Shown piece after piece: positions 25,601 to 33,951 of a stretch of DNA of 64,000 nt; within the stretch, counting starts at the first letter, position 1, and the number at the start of each line of letters is the position of its first letter. A model generated the notes under the pieces. The model searched no databases and was not told where the DNA came from. It worked only from the letters and a program-made list of their open reading frames with translations. The stretch is from positions 310,001 to 374,000 of the forward strand of contig NZ_CP031423.1 in the NCBI RefSeq assembly GCF_003991875.1, in the 5' to 3' direction. The stretch is from Microbacterium lemovicicum (GTDB taxonomy: Bacteria; Actinomycetota; Actinomycetes; Actinomycetales; Microbacteriaceae). The translations under genes were made by a program, and so were the position numbers.

Positions 25601-27877
25601 TCACGCCACCTGCACCCGGCGGCGGGCGCCGATCCCCGCGCGGTACTGCTGCGGAACGGTCGGATCGGCCCAGGCCTGGTCGATCGCCGCGTTGAGGGTC
25701 CAGTACGGATCGATCAGGTGCGGCCGGGCGATCAGGCAGAGGTCGGCTCGGCCGGCAAGAAGGATCGTGTTGACGTCGTCGACGCTGGACACCGCTCCGA
25801 CGGTCATGGTGGGGATGCCGACCTCGTGGCGGATCTTGTCGCTGTACGGCGTCTGGTAGAGGCGCCCGTACTCGGGTCGCGCCTCGACGCTGGTCTGTCC
25901 CGTCGACACATCGATGATGTCGGCACCGTGATCCTTGAGCCAGCGGGACAGCGTGACCGCGTCGTCGCCGGAGAAGCCGCCCTGCACCCAGTCCGTGGCG
26001 CTGATCCGGACGCTGATCGGCTTCTCTGCGGGCCATACCGCGCGCACTCCGTCGAAGATCTCGAGCGCGAGGCGCGCGCGCGAGGCCAGGTCGCCGCCGT
26101 AGGCGTCGTCGCGATGATTGGAAAGCGGACTCAGGAAACTGGAGACCAGATAACCGTGGGCGAAGTGGAGCTCGATCAGGTCGAATCCCGCCGTCTCGGC
26201 CCGACGCGCAGCATCCACGTGCTCCTTCACGATGCCGGAGATCTCGTCGAGGGTCAGTTCGTGCGGCACGGCGGAGTTCTCGCCGTACGGCAGCGCCGAC
26301 GGGCCGACGATCGGCCAGTTGTCCGCCGGCAGGGGCTCGTCGATCTCCTCCCAGCCGACCTGTGTCGACGCCTTCCGTCCGGCATGCCCGATCTGCAGGC
26401 CGATCTTCGCCGAGGTGTCCTCGTGCACGAAGCGGACGATCGTCCCCCACGCGGCGGCCTGCTCGTCGTTCCAGATGCCGGGGCAGCCCGGAGTGATCCG
26501 CCCCTGAGGCGAGGTGCAGGTCATCTCCGTGAACACGAGTCCGGCACCGCCGACGGCTCGCGAGCCGAGGTGCACCAGATGCCAGTTCGTGGGCATGCCG
26601 TCCACCGCGGAGTACTGGGCGGTCGGAGACACTGCCACGCGGTTTTTCAGAGTGAGGCCGCGCAGGGTGAGGGGGTAGAACATGGGCGGCGTGCGCGGGT
26701 CCTCCGGTGCATCCGTCGCGTGTGAGCGGAACCACTCCAGGGCCCGATCGGCATACGAGCCGTCGCGCAGCCGGAGGTTGTCGTACGTGATCCGCTGGCT
26801 GCGGGTGAGCAGCTGGAACACGAACTGGGCCGGGGGGAGCTCGGCATAGCGGTCGATGTTCTCAAACCACCGCAGGCTCGTCAGGGCCGAGCGCCGCAGA
26901 GACTCTGCGATGGGTCGTCGCTCCGCTTCGTACCGTGCGAGCCCGTCGGCGATGCGCTCCTCCGCGGTGACGGCGCCCACCAGCGCGATCGCGTCCTCCA
27001 GCGCCTGCTTCGTTCCCGACCCGATCGAGAAGTGCGCGGTGTGCGCGGCGTCCCCGATGATCACGACGGTGTCGTCGAACCATCGCCGGTTCGAGACGTC
27101 GCGGAAGTTGAGCCACCCGGAGTTGTTGCCGATCAGCCGGTGCCCGCCGAGGTACTCCGCGAAGATCTGCTCGCAGAATGCCATCGAGCGCTCATCACTC
27201 TGGCCCGGCACTCGCCGAGCCGCCGCGAAGTCGTCGAGGCCGGCGCGACGCCACGTCTCGGGATCGGTCTCCACGAGGAAGGTGGAATGGGTGTCGTCGT
27301 AGGGATAGATATGCGCCCAGAACATCCCGTACGGGGTGTCGACGAAGAGGAATGTGAAGCAGTCCACAGGGCGGTCGGTCCCGTACCAGACGTACTTGAA
27401 GGGCCGCTCCGACTCCTCGGTGCCGAACGCGTCGGAGAGCTCGCGGCGTACCGCGCTGTTGACGCCGTCGGACGCGATGACGAGGTCGTACTCGGCGCGC
27501 AGCTGCTCCAGAGGAGGCGACGGTGTCGAAGGGCGCAGGTCCACTCCAAGCTCGGCCGCCCGCTCTGCGAGCGTCACCAGGAGGTCGCGCCGGGCCAGCG
27601 CAGCGAACGAGTGGCCGTCCGACCGCTCCCGGAAGCCGTTCACGTCCACGTCGATCGCCGACCACTTGCGCCAGAGCGTCTCGATCCGATCGAAGGACAC
27701 CGGGTCCGCGACGGCGAGGTTGTCGAGCGTCTCCTGCGAGAAGACGACGCCGAAGCCGAAGGTGTCGTCGATGGCGTTGCGCTCGTACACGGTCACCTCG
27801 TGGGCGGGATCGGCGAGCTTGAGGAGGATCGCGGAATACAGGCCGCCCGGGCCGGCGCCGATGGAGACTGCTTTCAT
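25601..27877 (-). CDS. Bifunctional aryl-CoA (anthraniloyl/salicylyl-CoA) monooxygenase - old yellow enzyme fusion
   Basis: 758 residues in two domains. Residues 1 to about 370 are a class A FAD monooxygenase (SIGAGPGGLYSAILLKL at the N-terminus, DGVNSAVRREL, and IGDAAHTAHFSIGSGTKQALED). Residues about 385-758 are an FMN TIM barrel of the old yellow enzyme type (YPLTLRGLTLKNRVAVSPTAQYS, GHAGRKAS, ELHFAHGYL). This fusion is that of 2-aminobenzoyl-CoA monooxygenase/reductase and of salicylyl-CoA 5-hydroxylase. With kynureninase in the same region, anthraniloyl-CoA is the most likely substrate, hydroxylated at C5 and perhaps reduced. It lies directly between the small 66-residue gene and the thioesterase. 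Confidence 0.9.
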   Translation of the reverse strand: MKAVSIGAGPGGLYSAILLKLADPAHEVTVYERNAIDDTFGFGVVFSQETLDNLAVADPVSFDRIETLWRKWSAIDVDVNGFRERSDGHSFAALARRDLLVTLAERAAELGVDLRPSTPSPPLEQLRAEYDLVIASDGVNSAVRRELSDAFGTEESERPFKYVWYGTDRPVDCFTFLFVDTPYGMFWAHIYPYDDTHSTFLVETDPETWRRAGLDDFAAARRVPGQSDERSMAFCEQIFAEYLGGHRLIGNNSGWLNFRDVSNRRWFDDTVVIIGDAAHTAHFSIGSGTKQALEDAIALVGAVTAEERIADGLARYEAERRPIAESLRRSALTSLRWFENIDRYAELPPAQFVFQLLTRSQRITYDNLRLRDGSYADRALEWFRSHATDAPEDPRTPPMFYPLTLRGLTLKNRVAVSPTAQYSAVDGMPTNWHLVHLGSRAVGGAGLVFTEMTCTSPQGRITPGCPGIWNDEQAAAWGTIVRFVHEDTSAKIGLQIGHAGRKASTQVGWEEIDEPLPADNWPIVGPSALPYGENSAVPHELTLDEISGIVKEHVDAARRAETAGFDLIELHFAHGYLVSSFLSPLSNHRDDAYGGDLASRARLALEIFDGVRAVWPAEKPISVRISATDWVQGGFSGDDAVTLSRWLKDHGADIIDVSTGQTSVEARPEYGRLYQTPYSDKIRHEVGIPTMTVGAVSSVDDVNTILLAGRADLCLIARPHLIDPYWTLNAAIDQAWADPTVPQQYRAGIGARRRVQVA

Positions 27878-27898
27878 GGTGTGTGCTCTTCTCGCGGC

Positions 27899-28099
27899 TC
27901 AGATGCCGTGGTCGATGAGGTTCTCGTAATCGAGGGTGGCGCCGGTCACGACGATTGACACGCTGGCGAGCGCGTCGCGGAGGTTGGCCGCCTGATAGGG
28001 CGGGAGGTCCCGGGCGCACAGGTCTTTGAGCGCCGAGTAGACCTCGAGGATGGCCCTCTCGTCGTCGGTCAGCGGCAGGTTCAGGATGGTCGAGGACAT
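27899..28099 (-). CDS. Small conserved-looking protein of unknown function in the anthraniloyl-CoA operon
   Basis: 66 residues, acidic to neutral: an N-terminal ILNLPLTDDERAILEVYSALKDL helix, PPYQAANLRDALASVSIVVTG in the middle, ending DYENLIDHGI. I do not recognize a family. The ATG at 28099 follows the CoA ligase stop by 20 bp and the gene ends 21 bp before the large monooxygenase. The tight spacing and lack of its own promoter suggest a job with the flanking enzymes, such as an accessory subunit or a chaperone of the monooxygenase. Confidence 0.7.
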   Translation of the reverse strand: MSSTILNLPLTDDERAILEVYSALKDLCARDLPPYQAANLRDALASVSIVVTGATLDYENLIDHGI

Positions 28100-28119
28100 G
28101 TGGGTGTCTTCCTTCGGCG

Positions 28120-29439
28120 TCAACGCAGATCGAGAAGGCGGCGCGCCTTCAGCTCGAAGCGGGGGAGGGCGTTCACATCGGCGCGTTCCAGGCAGAATCG
28201 AAGCCCTTCGTGCGCGTCGGCGAGGGCCTGGGCGAGTGAGGTCTCCAGCGCAGCCCATTCCCGCGCGTCCGTGGCGGGCGAGGGCTCGACGACGAGGGTG
28301 ATCTCGTCGCGGATGCCCTCTCGGTGGATCCGGATCTGGAACTCCTCGATTCCAGAGTGCGTGCGCACGATGCTTTCCACTGCCTGCGGGTAGACGTTCG
28401 TGCCACGGACGAGTTTCATGTCGTCCACGCGACCCTGCAGTCCGCCGGCGTACATGTCCCATGTGCGCCCATTGCCGGCGACGGCGGCGGGGATCTTCAC
28501 CACCCGGTCGGCGGTGCGGTAGCGGATGAGGGGGATGATGCTGCGTCCGAACGACGTCGAGACCCGCTCGCCCGCCTCTCCGTAGGGCAGCTCTCTGCCG
28601 GTGTCGGGGTCGACGACCTGCTCGATGAAGTGGTCCTCGATGATGTGGCATCCGCCCGGCTGATTCTGCGGCTCGAACATGAAGACGGTCGAGATCTCGG
28701 TCATCCCGGCGGTGTCGTACGCCTTCGCGCCCCAGGCCTCCTCGATCAGCGACTTCATCTCAGGAACGACAGGCTCTCCCGACAGCACGACCGTGTGGAC
28801 GGCGCTCTCGGCGAGGTCGTAGCCCAGTTCGATCGCGACCTGAGCCAGTCGTGCCGCGTAGGTGGGGGTGGATGCGACGACGGTCGCACCGAAGTCGACG
28901 ATCTGCTTCACTCGCGTCTCGGTCGTCTGCGCTCCGCCGGGAATGGTCAGGGCGCCCATCTTCTCCAGTGCATTGTGGAGTCCCCAGAAGCCGATGAACG
29001 AGCCGTACCCGAACGCGACGTAGCCGATGTCATGCGCTCGCACACCCATGCCCCACAGCGCGTACGCCCACATCTCGCTCGCCCACTTCCAGTCCCGACG
29101 AGTGTCGAGCGCTCGCAGCGGGGTGCGCCCGGACGTGCCGCTGGTGGTGTGCAGGCGCACAGCCGCGTCGGCTCCCGCCGCGGGCAGATCACCGTACGGC
29201 GGTGCCGCTTCCTGGCTCTTCATCCAGGCGTCGCGGGTGAGAAAGGGAATCCGCTCGATGTCGGTCCAGGACTTCAGCTGCGTCGGGGAGAAACCCGCCT
29301 CCCGGAAGGAGCGCCGGTAGAACGGGCTCCGTTCGTCCGCCCACGTCACCAGCCGCCGCAGCTTCGCCAGCTGCAGCTCGCGCAGCTGATCGCGCTCGAG
29401 TGTCTCCGTCTTCGGGTTCCAGAACTGCTGCTCGGTCAC
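28120..29439 (-). CDS. PaaK-like aryl-CoA ligase (probably anthranilate-CoA ligase)
   Basis: 439 residues, the normal length of phenylacetate-CoA ligase (PaaK) relatives. The adenylation P-loop HTTSGTSGRTP is at about residue 97, YDTAGMTEIST and DPDTGRELPYGEAGERV follow, and GRVDDMKLVRGTNVYPQAVE is the hinge with the C-terminal domain. It forms an aryl-CoA from a carboxylic acid, ATP and CoA. As first gene of the operon that encodes the anthraniloyl-CoA-type monooxygenase, and with kynureninase in the same region, its substrate is probably anthranilate. A palindrome shared with the kynA promoter lies 38-47 bp upstream. Confidence 0.9.
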   Translation of the reverse strand: MTEQQFWNPKTETLERDQLRELQLAKLRRLVTWADERSPFYRRSFREAGFSPTQLKSWTDIERIPFLTRDAWMKSQEAAPPYGDLPAAGADAAVRLHTTSGTSGRTPLRALDTRRDWKWASEMWAYALWGMGVRAHDIGYVAFGYGSFIGFWGLHNALEKMGALTIPGGAQTTETRVKQIVDFGATVVASTPTYAARLAQVAIELGYDLAESAVHTVVLSGEPVVPEMKSLIEEAWGAKAYDTAGMTEISTVFMFEPQNQPGGCHIIEDHFIEQVVDPDTGRELPYGEAGERVSTSFGRSIIPLIRYRTADRVVKIPAAVAGNGRTWDMYAGGLQGRVDDMKLVRGTNVYPQAVESIVRTHSGIEEFQIRIHREGIRDEITLVVEPSPATDAREWAALETSLAQALADAHEGLRFCLERADVNALPRFELKARRLLDLR

Positions 29440-29476
29440 GACACACGCCTCTCGTCAGGTCACATTACGTACATTA

Positions 29477-29486
29477 GACGCTCGTC
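29477..29486. promoter_or_regulatory. Candidate PaaX-type operator upstream of the aryl-CoA operon
   Basis: GACG-CT-CGTC on the plus strand; on the minus strand it reads CGTGACGAGCGTC followed by TAATGT, which could be the -10 box. The same CGTGACG-NN-CGTC core is upstream of kynA (5180-5189). Confidence 0.4.
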
Positions 29487-29702
29487 ACGTATCCGCAATG
29501 TTTCCGCACGAGATGGCAGTGCCGCCGGAGATCGACGGTGAGCCGCCGGTACGCGCGATGGGCGGCAACCCCGGCGCCGCGATGGGCACATCGAGGTGTG
29601 CGCTCGTCGTCCGGTGATGCCTAGGCGTCGCGCAGCGGAATCTCCGCCTCACAGGCTGCCGTGACAGCTCACAAAGCCGGGGGCGAACGCCCATTCGAGC
29701 TT

Positions 29703-29747
29703 AAAAAAGCCCCGCGATCCCTGTGTAGACAAGGGATCGCGGGGCTT
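29703..29747 (-). terminator. Terminator copy at the left end of the island
   Basis: A 16-bp perfect stem (AAGCCCCGCGATCCCT at 29707-29722 paired with 29732-29747) with a 9-base loop, followed on the minus strand by a T tract. It is the original terminator of the tRNA-Ser gene, now separated from it by the inserted island. Confidence 0.85.
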
Positions 29748-29751
29748 CTGA

Positions 29752-29781
29752 GATGGCGGTGACGGTGGGATTTGAACCCAC
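29752..29781. repeat. attL: tRNA-Ser 3'-end remnant
   Basis: 30 bp identical to the 3' part of the intact tRNA-Ser(CGA) gene at 53260-53289, including the T arm, acceptor strand and CCA end. Homology with the tRNA stops abruptly after this. This is the left attachment site. Confidence 0.92.
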
Positions 29782-29894
29782 TCTTCCGGGCTATGTCTCG
29801 GACGGTTTGGATCCGAAAACCGCGAAATTCCGCGGCTAGGCGCGGCCGAGAGACACGCTTCGATCGTTCCGGATCACTCACTTTCTCGCTCGAT

Positions 29895-29914
29895 TGTGGG
29901 CAAATTGTGGGCAA
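29895..29914 (+). repeat. Candidate integrase arm-type repeat, left copy
   Basis: TGTGGGCAAATTGTGGGCAA, itself two TGTGGGCAA units separated by AT; an exact second copy is at 53172-53191. In a circular form both would flank the attachment core in the same orientation, as arm sites of tyrosine integrases do. Confidence 0.6.
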
Positions 29915-29991
29915 GCCGAGCCGTCTGGGACGGGGCCAACTGCCGCTCGTTCCGCATGCAGATCAACCGATGCTGGTCTGTCTATGAGGGG

Positions 29992-31101
29992 TCAGATGCT
30001 GTCGCTGGACGCCGTCGAGAGCGTCGATGTGCGAGCAGCGTCCAAGGCTAGAGACACCCCGTCGAGGTCGTCATCGAAGAGGTCGCTGTAGACATCGAGA
30101 GTGACCGCAGCGCTCGCGTGTCCGAGCATGCGCTGCACAGCCTTGACGTTGGCCCCAGCGCTGATCGCCAGTGATGCCGCCGTGTGTCGAAGATCGTGCG
30201 GGGTCACACGCGGGAATGTGGAGTCAGCGTTCTGGGCCCTCTTCACGGCGCCCGCGAACCACCCCGCCTGTGAGTTCGAGAGAGGGAGTGGATCGAGACC
30301 GTTCCCGAACAGAAACATCTCCGGCGTTCGAGCCTGCACCCGAAGCCCCAGGTCATGCACGACAAACGGTGGGAGGGGGATGGACCGCTGCTTGTGGGAC
30401 TTCGGCGTGCCCAATACGATGCGGGCGCCGACCATCACAGCGTTCTCCTCGATCAGAGCTCGGCCTCGAACGAGATCGACTTGCCGAACACGCAACGCTG
30501 TCGCCTCACCCCACCGAGTGCCGGTGTACGCGAGGAAGCGAACGAGCGCCGGCTCAGCGGACGAAGCGGCGAGCATCTCCACCTGGATGTGGGTGAGGTA
30601 CGCCTTGCGCTTGTGCCCCTTCTTCGGAAGCACGATGTCCCGTGCAGGGTTTGAGGAAAGCCGACGGTCTCTGACCGCGGATTCGAGCATGCCGGCCAGA
30701 ATGCCGTGAGCCCGTAAAACGTTCGAGGCGCTCTGAGCGGCAGCCATTTCCGATACCCACTGCTGAATCTCGGTGTGGCGTATTGAGGCGAGCGAGCGTC
30801 GGCCCCAGCGTGGAAGCACGTGGAGCCGCCACGACGACTCAAGAGAGCGAAACGATGACGCCTTCATGACCTGCTCGCGAGCATCGACCCACTCTTTGCC
30901 GGCCGATGCGACGGTTATGGAGCGCGCGCTGGTGTCTAAGAACTCTCCACGCGCTTTGCCTACTTCGACCGACGAAAGGAACAGCTCGGCACCCCTCTTC
31001 GTGGTGAAACCGCGCTTGTCAGTCTGCGTCGAGTCAGGACGCCGGTATCGCACGCGGTAACGCTTCCCATGAGCCGTCGCGTACGCGGTCACGCTACCCA
31101 T
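29992..31101 (-). CDS. int: Tyrosine recombinase / phage-type integrase
   Basis: 369 residues. The N-terminal part has an arm-binding-like basic domain (KRYRVRYRRPDSTQTDKRGFTTKR) and a SAM-like core-binding domain; the catalytic domain shows YTGTRWGEATALR (first Arg), TPHDLRHTAASL (HxxR) and GHASAAVTLDVYSDL (nucleophile Tyr at about 341). All catalytic residues are present. It lies 210 bp from the tRNA remnant and is transcribed towards it. It overlaps the 203-residue gene upstream by 8 bp, so the two are co-expressed. Confidence 0.92.
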   Translation of the reverse strand: MGSVTAYATAHGKRYRVRYRRPDSTQTDKRGFTTKRGAELFLSSVEVGKARGEFLDTSARSITVASAGKEWVDAREQVMKASSFRSLESSWRLHVLPRWGRRSLASIRHTEIQQWVSEMAAAQSASNVLRAHGILAGMLESAVRDRRLSSNPARDIVLPKKGHKRKAYLTHIQVEMLAASSAEPALVRFLAYTGTRWGEATALRVRQVDLVRGRALIEENAVMVGARIVLGTPKSHKQRSIPLPPFVVHDLGLRVQARTPEMFLFGNGLDPLPLSNSQAGWFAGAVKRAQNADSTFPRVTPHDLRHTAASLAISAGANVKAVQRMLGHASAAVTLDVYSDLFDDDLDGVSLALDAARTSTLSTASSDSI

Positions 31102-31705
31102 GCGCGGGGCGGCCGATAGCGGAGGTCATGCCGGTCAGGCGGCCCGCTTTGCGCGCCTTCTTGATCCAGTCGGAGGCGGTGCGCTCCGGGACGGCAAGCT
31201 CGGCGGTGATCAGCTTCACTGGTGGTCGACCAGCCAGAGCGGCAACGCCATAGAGGATCTCGATGACATCCCACCGTTCATCCTTCACGCCGTGCTTCAC
31301 GACCGCGGCCACCAGCCAGGGCGCAAGAATCCGGTTGTCATCTGCGGTGAGGTCCGAGACCGTCGCCCACTTAGCTTCCGGCTCCTCGTCCAGCCGGACA
31401 GCGATGCAGTGCGGGACCGCGGCTTGCAGAACGCCCTGGGTGGAGGTGTGCCGAAGCTTTTCCTCGTCGAAGTTGTCGCTCACCCCGCGATTGAGGATCA
31501 CGGACGGCACGTATCGTCCCTTCACCTTGCGGTAATGCGCCTCGATCGTCGTCTCAATGCCCGAGGCGTCGTCGACGGAGGTGGCGACAAATCCGGCCGC
31601 AATGCGTAGCGACGACCCCAAAGGCGTCTGCGCCGCGGCTTCGGTCATCTTCTCGCCGGTCAGCGTCGTCACGTCGACTATCACCGCCTCAGTCTGTCTT
31701 ACCAC
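31094..31705 (-). CDS. Hypothetical protein coupled to the integrase
   Basis: 203 residues from a GTG. The N-terminal two thirds is unrecognized (FVATSVDDASGIETTIEAHYRKVKGRY). The C-terminal part (ITAELAVPERTASDWIKKARKAGRLTG) looks like a helix-turn-helix. Similar unnamed proteins are common beside integrases in actinobacterial prophages and islands, so an excisionase or directionality-factor role is possible but unproven. It overlaps the integrase start by 8 bp. Confidence 0.65.
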   Translation of the reverse strand: MVRQTEAVIVDVTTLTGEKMTEAAAQTPLGSSLRIAAGFVATSVDDASGIETTIEAHYRKVKGRYVPSVILNRGVSDNFDEEKLRHTSTQGVLQAAVPHCIAVRLDEEPEAKWATVSDLTADDNRILAPWLVAAVVKHGVKDERWDVIEILYGVAALAGRPPVKLITAELAVPERTASDWIKKARKAGRLTGMTSAIGRPAHG

Positions 31706-31975
31706 GCCACCATTCCGCAGATCGCGGTCCGCTCACCGTACCGCTGATACGAGTTTCACGGAAGAGGTGAGGCTTTCCGCAAAATATCGCGGCCCCAACG
31801 CTGCTGTGTGGTCCGGCCTGTGGCCGGGCTGAGGTCGCCCCACGACGGCGCGGAGCTGCGTATGGGGCTGGGGGATCTCGCATCTGCCCACTGGCAGAGA
31901 CTTCGCGGGTCTAGTCACTCCTTCTGGCGCGGCCGGCAAGAGGCGCTGCGTTCGCGTCCAGGTAGCATCTGCCCT

Positions 31976-32146
31976 ATGGAGCCGCACCACGGTGGGTCTG
32001 ATGGTGCGGTGGCCGGGGTGCATTGTTCGTGCTGCGGGCGCGGTTACGCGCGGAGCAAGCTGCATGCGTTGGGCGATTCGGGCGCGTTCATATGTCGTCG
32101 ATGCGGGCTTTACGTGGCGCTGCGGTTGCGAAGAGACCCGCAGTAG
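31976..32146 (+). CDS. Small zinc-ribbon-like protein
   Basis: 56 residues with two CxxC pairs (CSCCGRGYARSKLHAL and FICRRCGLYVALRLRRD), the pattern of a zinc ribbon. It lies in a 465-bp gap between the integrase module and the arsenic genes. No clear ribosome binding site is visible, so confidence is modest. Confidence 0.45.
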   Translation: MEPHHGGSDGAVAGVHCSCCGRGYARSKLHALGDSGAFICRRCGLYVALRLRRDPQ

Positions 32147-32170
32147 CGCCCAGCGCCGTCGGTGAGGGGT

Positions 32171-32566
32171 TCACGCCTCCAGCGCCAGCGCGCGAACCTT
32201 CTCGAGGACGCGATCGCGGAGGTCTCTGACCCCGTCGATGCCCCAGCTGTTCGGGTCGGGGAACTCCCATTCGACGAGTCGTCCTGTGACTGGTCCGGGC
32301 AGGGCGAGTCCGGGTTTCATGGTGACGACGATGTCCGCCGCGGCCAGGTCTGCGGCGGTGACGGGACGCGGAACGGCTGCGCTGGTGTCGATGCCCAACT
32401 CTCCGAGGGCCTCGGCGATGACGGGGTTGATGTGTTCCGCGGGTCCGATGCCGCCGCTAGTCGGGTTCGCCCGCCCTGGGGCGATGTGCTCGAGAAGGTG
32501 CGCGCCGAGCTGGGAGCGGCCGGCGTTGTGCTGGCAGATGAACAGGACCGTGGGTGGGGTGCTCAC
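32171..32566 (-). CDS. arsC: Arsenate reductase, low-molecular-weight phosphatase type
   Basis: 131 residues. The P-loop CQHNAGRS (C-X5-R-S) near the N-terminus and the general-acid region VEWEFPDP are those of LMW tyrosine phosphatase-like arsenate reductases. It reduces arsenate to arsenite. The GTG at 32566 overlaps the stop of the FAD reductase gene (GTGA), and it is the last gene of the minus-strand aqpS-reductase-arsC operon. The electron donor (mycothiol/mycoredoxin or thioredoxin) cannot be read from sequence. Confidence 0.9.
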   Translation of the reverse strand: MSTPPTVLFICQHNAGRSQLGAHLLEHIAPGRANPTSGGIGPAEHINPVIAEALGELGIDTSAAVPRPVTAADLAAADIVVTMKPGLALPGPVTGRLVEWEFPDPNSWGIDGVRDLRDRVLEKVRALALEA

Positions 32567-33951
32567 GCGAGGACTCCTGTCGGGGTTTGGGTGCGGGACC
32601 ATGCCTGGCTGGCGACCTGGACGGCATCCCACGGGGAGCCGAGCGGCGGCGTGTAGGAGAGGTCAAGGTCCGAGATCTGCTCGACGGTGAGACCGGCGAA
32701 CAGGGCAGTGGCGTAGGTGTCGACCCGTTTCGCGGTTTCGGTGCCGAGCCTTCCGACCAGCTGCGCGCCGAGCAGCAGCCCGGACTCGGTGTCGCCGGTG
32801 ATGCGGATGCTGATCGGCTGCGCGCCCGGGTAGTAACGCTTGTGGTCATCCGCCGCGGTCTGCGTGGTGGTCGGGTGGTAGCCGGCGGCGGCCGCTTCGT
32901 GTTCGCGGAGCCCGGTGCGGGCTGCGACGACGTCGAACACTTTCACGACCTGAGTGCCGACCGATCCGGCGAACCGGGCGGCTCCGCCGAGAGCGTTCTC
33001 TCCGGCGACGCGACCCTGCTTGTGCGCGGTGGTGCCCAGCGGCAGGTAGGTGAGGCCGAGGAGGCGGTGGTGGGTGGTGACCCCGTCGCCGGCGGCGAAG
33101 ACGTGCGGGAGGCCGGTGCGCATCTGCTCGTCAACCACCACCGCCCGTCCCGCGCCGAGCGTCGCGCCGGCCCGCTCGAGGAGGCTCGTGTTGGGACGGA
33201 CGCCGACCACAGCCAGAACGAGGTCGGCGGTGTGGGTGACGGGCTGCCCGTCGTGCTCGGCGTGGACGACCAGGCCGGTGGTGGTCTTTTCGACGGCGCG
33301 GACGGTGGTGTTCGTGTGGACGGTGACGCCGTGCTCGACGAGTTCGGTGTGCACGATCGACGCGAGTTCGGGGTCGAGGGTGGAGAGGACTTCGGGTCCG
33401 CGTTGCAGTTGGGTGACGTGGATGCCGCGGCCGGTGAATCCTTCGGCCATTTCGAGGCCGACGTAGCCGGCGCCGATGATGATCGCCGTCTTCGGGTCCC
33501 GTTCGGTGAGGTGCTTCTCTAACGCGAACGTGTCGCCCATGGAGTGGATGACGTGGACCCCGTCGTTAGGGGTGAGCTGCTCCAGGCCCGCGATCCCGGC
33601 GTAGGCGGGCAGGGCGCCGGTGCCGACCACCAGTTCGTCGTAGGCGATCTGCGACTCGGCGCCGGTGCTGTCGCGGACGGTGAGGCGCTGCCCGGCGACG
33701 TCGATGCTGGTCGCGAGAGTGTCCAGGCGGAGCCGCATGCCGGTCGCTTCGAGGTCGGCGTGGGTGCGGTGCGCAAGGGACTGCCAGGGCTTCACGTCGC
33801 CGGAGAAGAAGTACGGGATGCCGCAGATGGAGTAGTTCGGGTAGGCGTCCGCGACGACCACGGTGACCTCGACGGTGGGGTCCAGTTCGCGGGCGCGGAG
33901 GGCGGCGGAGATACCGGCGTCGCTGCCGCCAATAGCAACAAGATGCGTCAT
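32563..33951 (-). CDS. FAD/NAD(P)H-dependent disulfide-reductase-like oxidoreductase
   Basis: 462 residues of the NADH oxidase / CoA-disulfide reductase branch. LVAIGGSDAGISAALRARELDP is the FAD-binding start, YSICGIPYFFSG carries the single active-site cysteine, IIIGAGYVGLEMAEGF is the NAD(P)-binding loop and HVFAAGDGV the second FAD contact. Homologues occur in actinobacterial ars operons next to ArsC, where they may supply reducing power. Overlaps aqpS at its start and arsC at its end. Confidence 0.85.
   Translation of the reverse strand: MTHLVAIGGSDAGISAALRARELDPTVEVTVVVADAYPNYSICGIPYFFSGDVKPWQSLAHRTHADLEATGMRLRLDTLATSIDVAGQRLTVRDSTGAESQIAYDELVVGTGALPAYAGIAGLEQLTPNDGVHVIHSMGDTFALEKHLTERDPKTAIIIGAGYVGLEMAEGFTGRGIHVTQLQRGPEVLSTLDPELASIVHTELVEHGVTVHTNTTVRAVEKTTTGLVVHAEHDGQPVTHTADLVLAVVGVRPNTSLLERAGATLGAGRAVVVDEQMRTGLPHVFAAGDGVTTHHRLLGLTYLPLGTTAHKQGRVAGENALGGAARFAGSVGTQVVKVFDVVAARTGLREHEAAAAGYHPTTTQTAADDHKRYYPGAQPISIRITGDTESGLLLGAQLVGRLGTETAKRVDTYATALFAGLTVEQISDLDLSYTPPLGSPWDAVQVASQAWSRTQTPTGVLA

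Noticed and set aside
25601-27877. Salicylyl-CoA 5-hydroxylase as first choice
   Set aside because: The fusion type also fits salicylyl-CoA, but no salicylate-forming gene is present whereas kynureninase supplies anthranilate; kept as the alternative.
29752-29850. Second tRNA gene at the left end
   Set aside because: Only the 30-bp 3' end matches; the sequence beyond it has no anticodon arm or acceptor partner. It is an attachment-site remnant.
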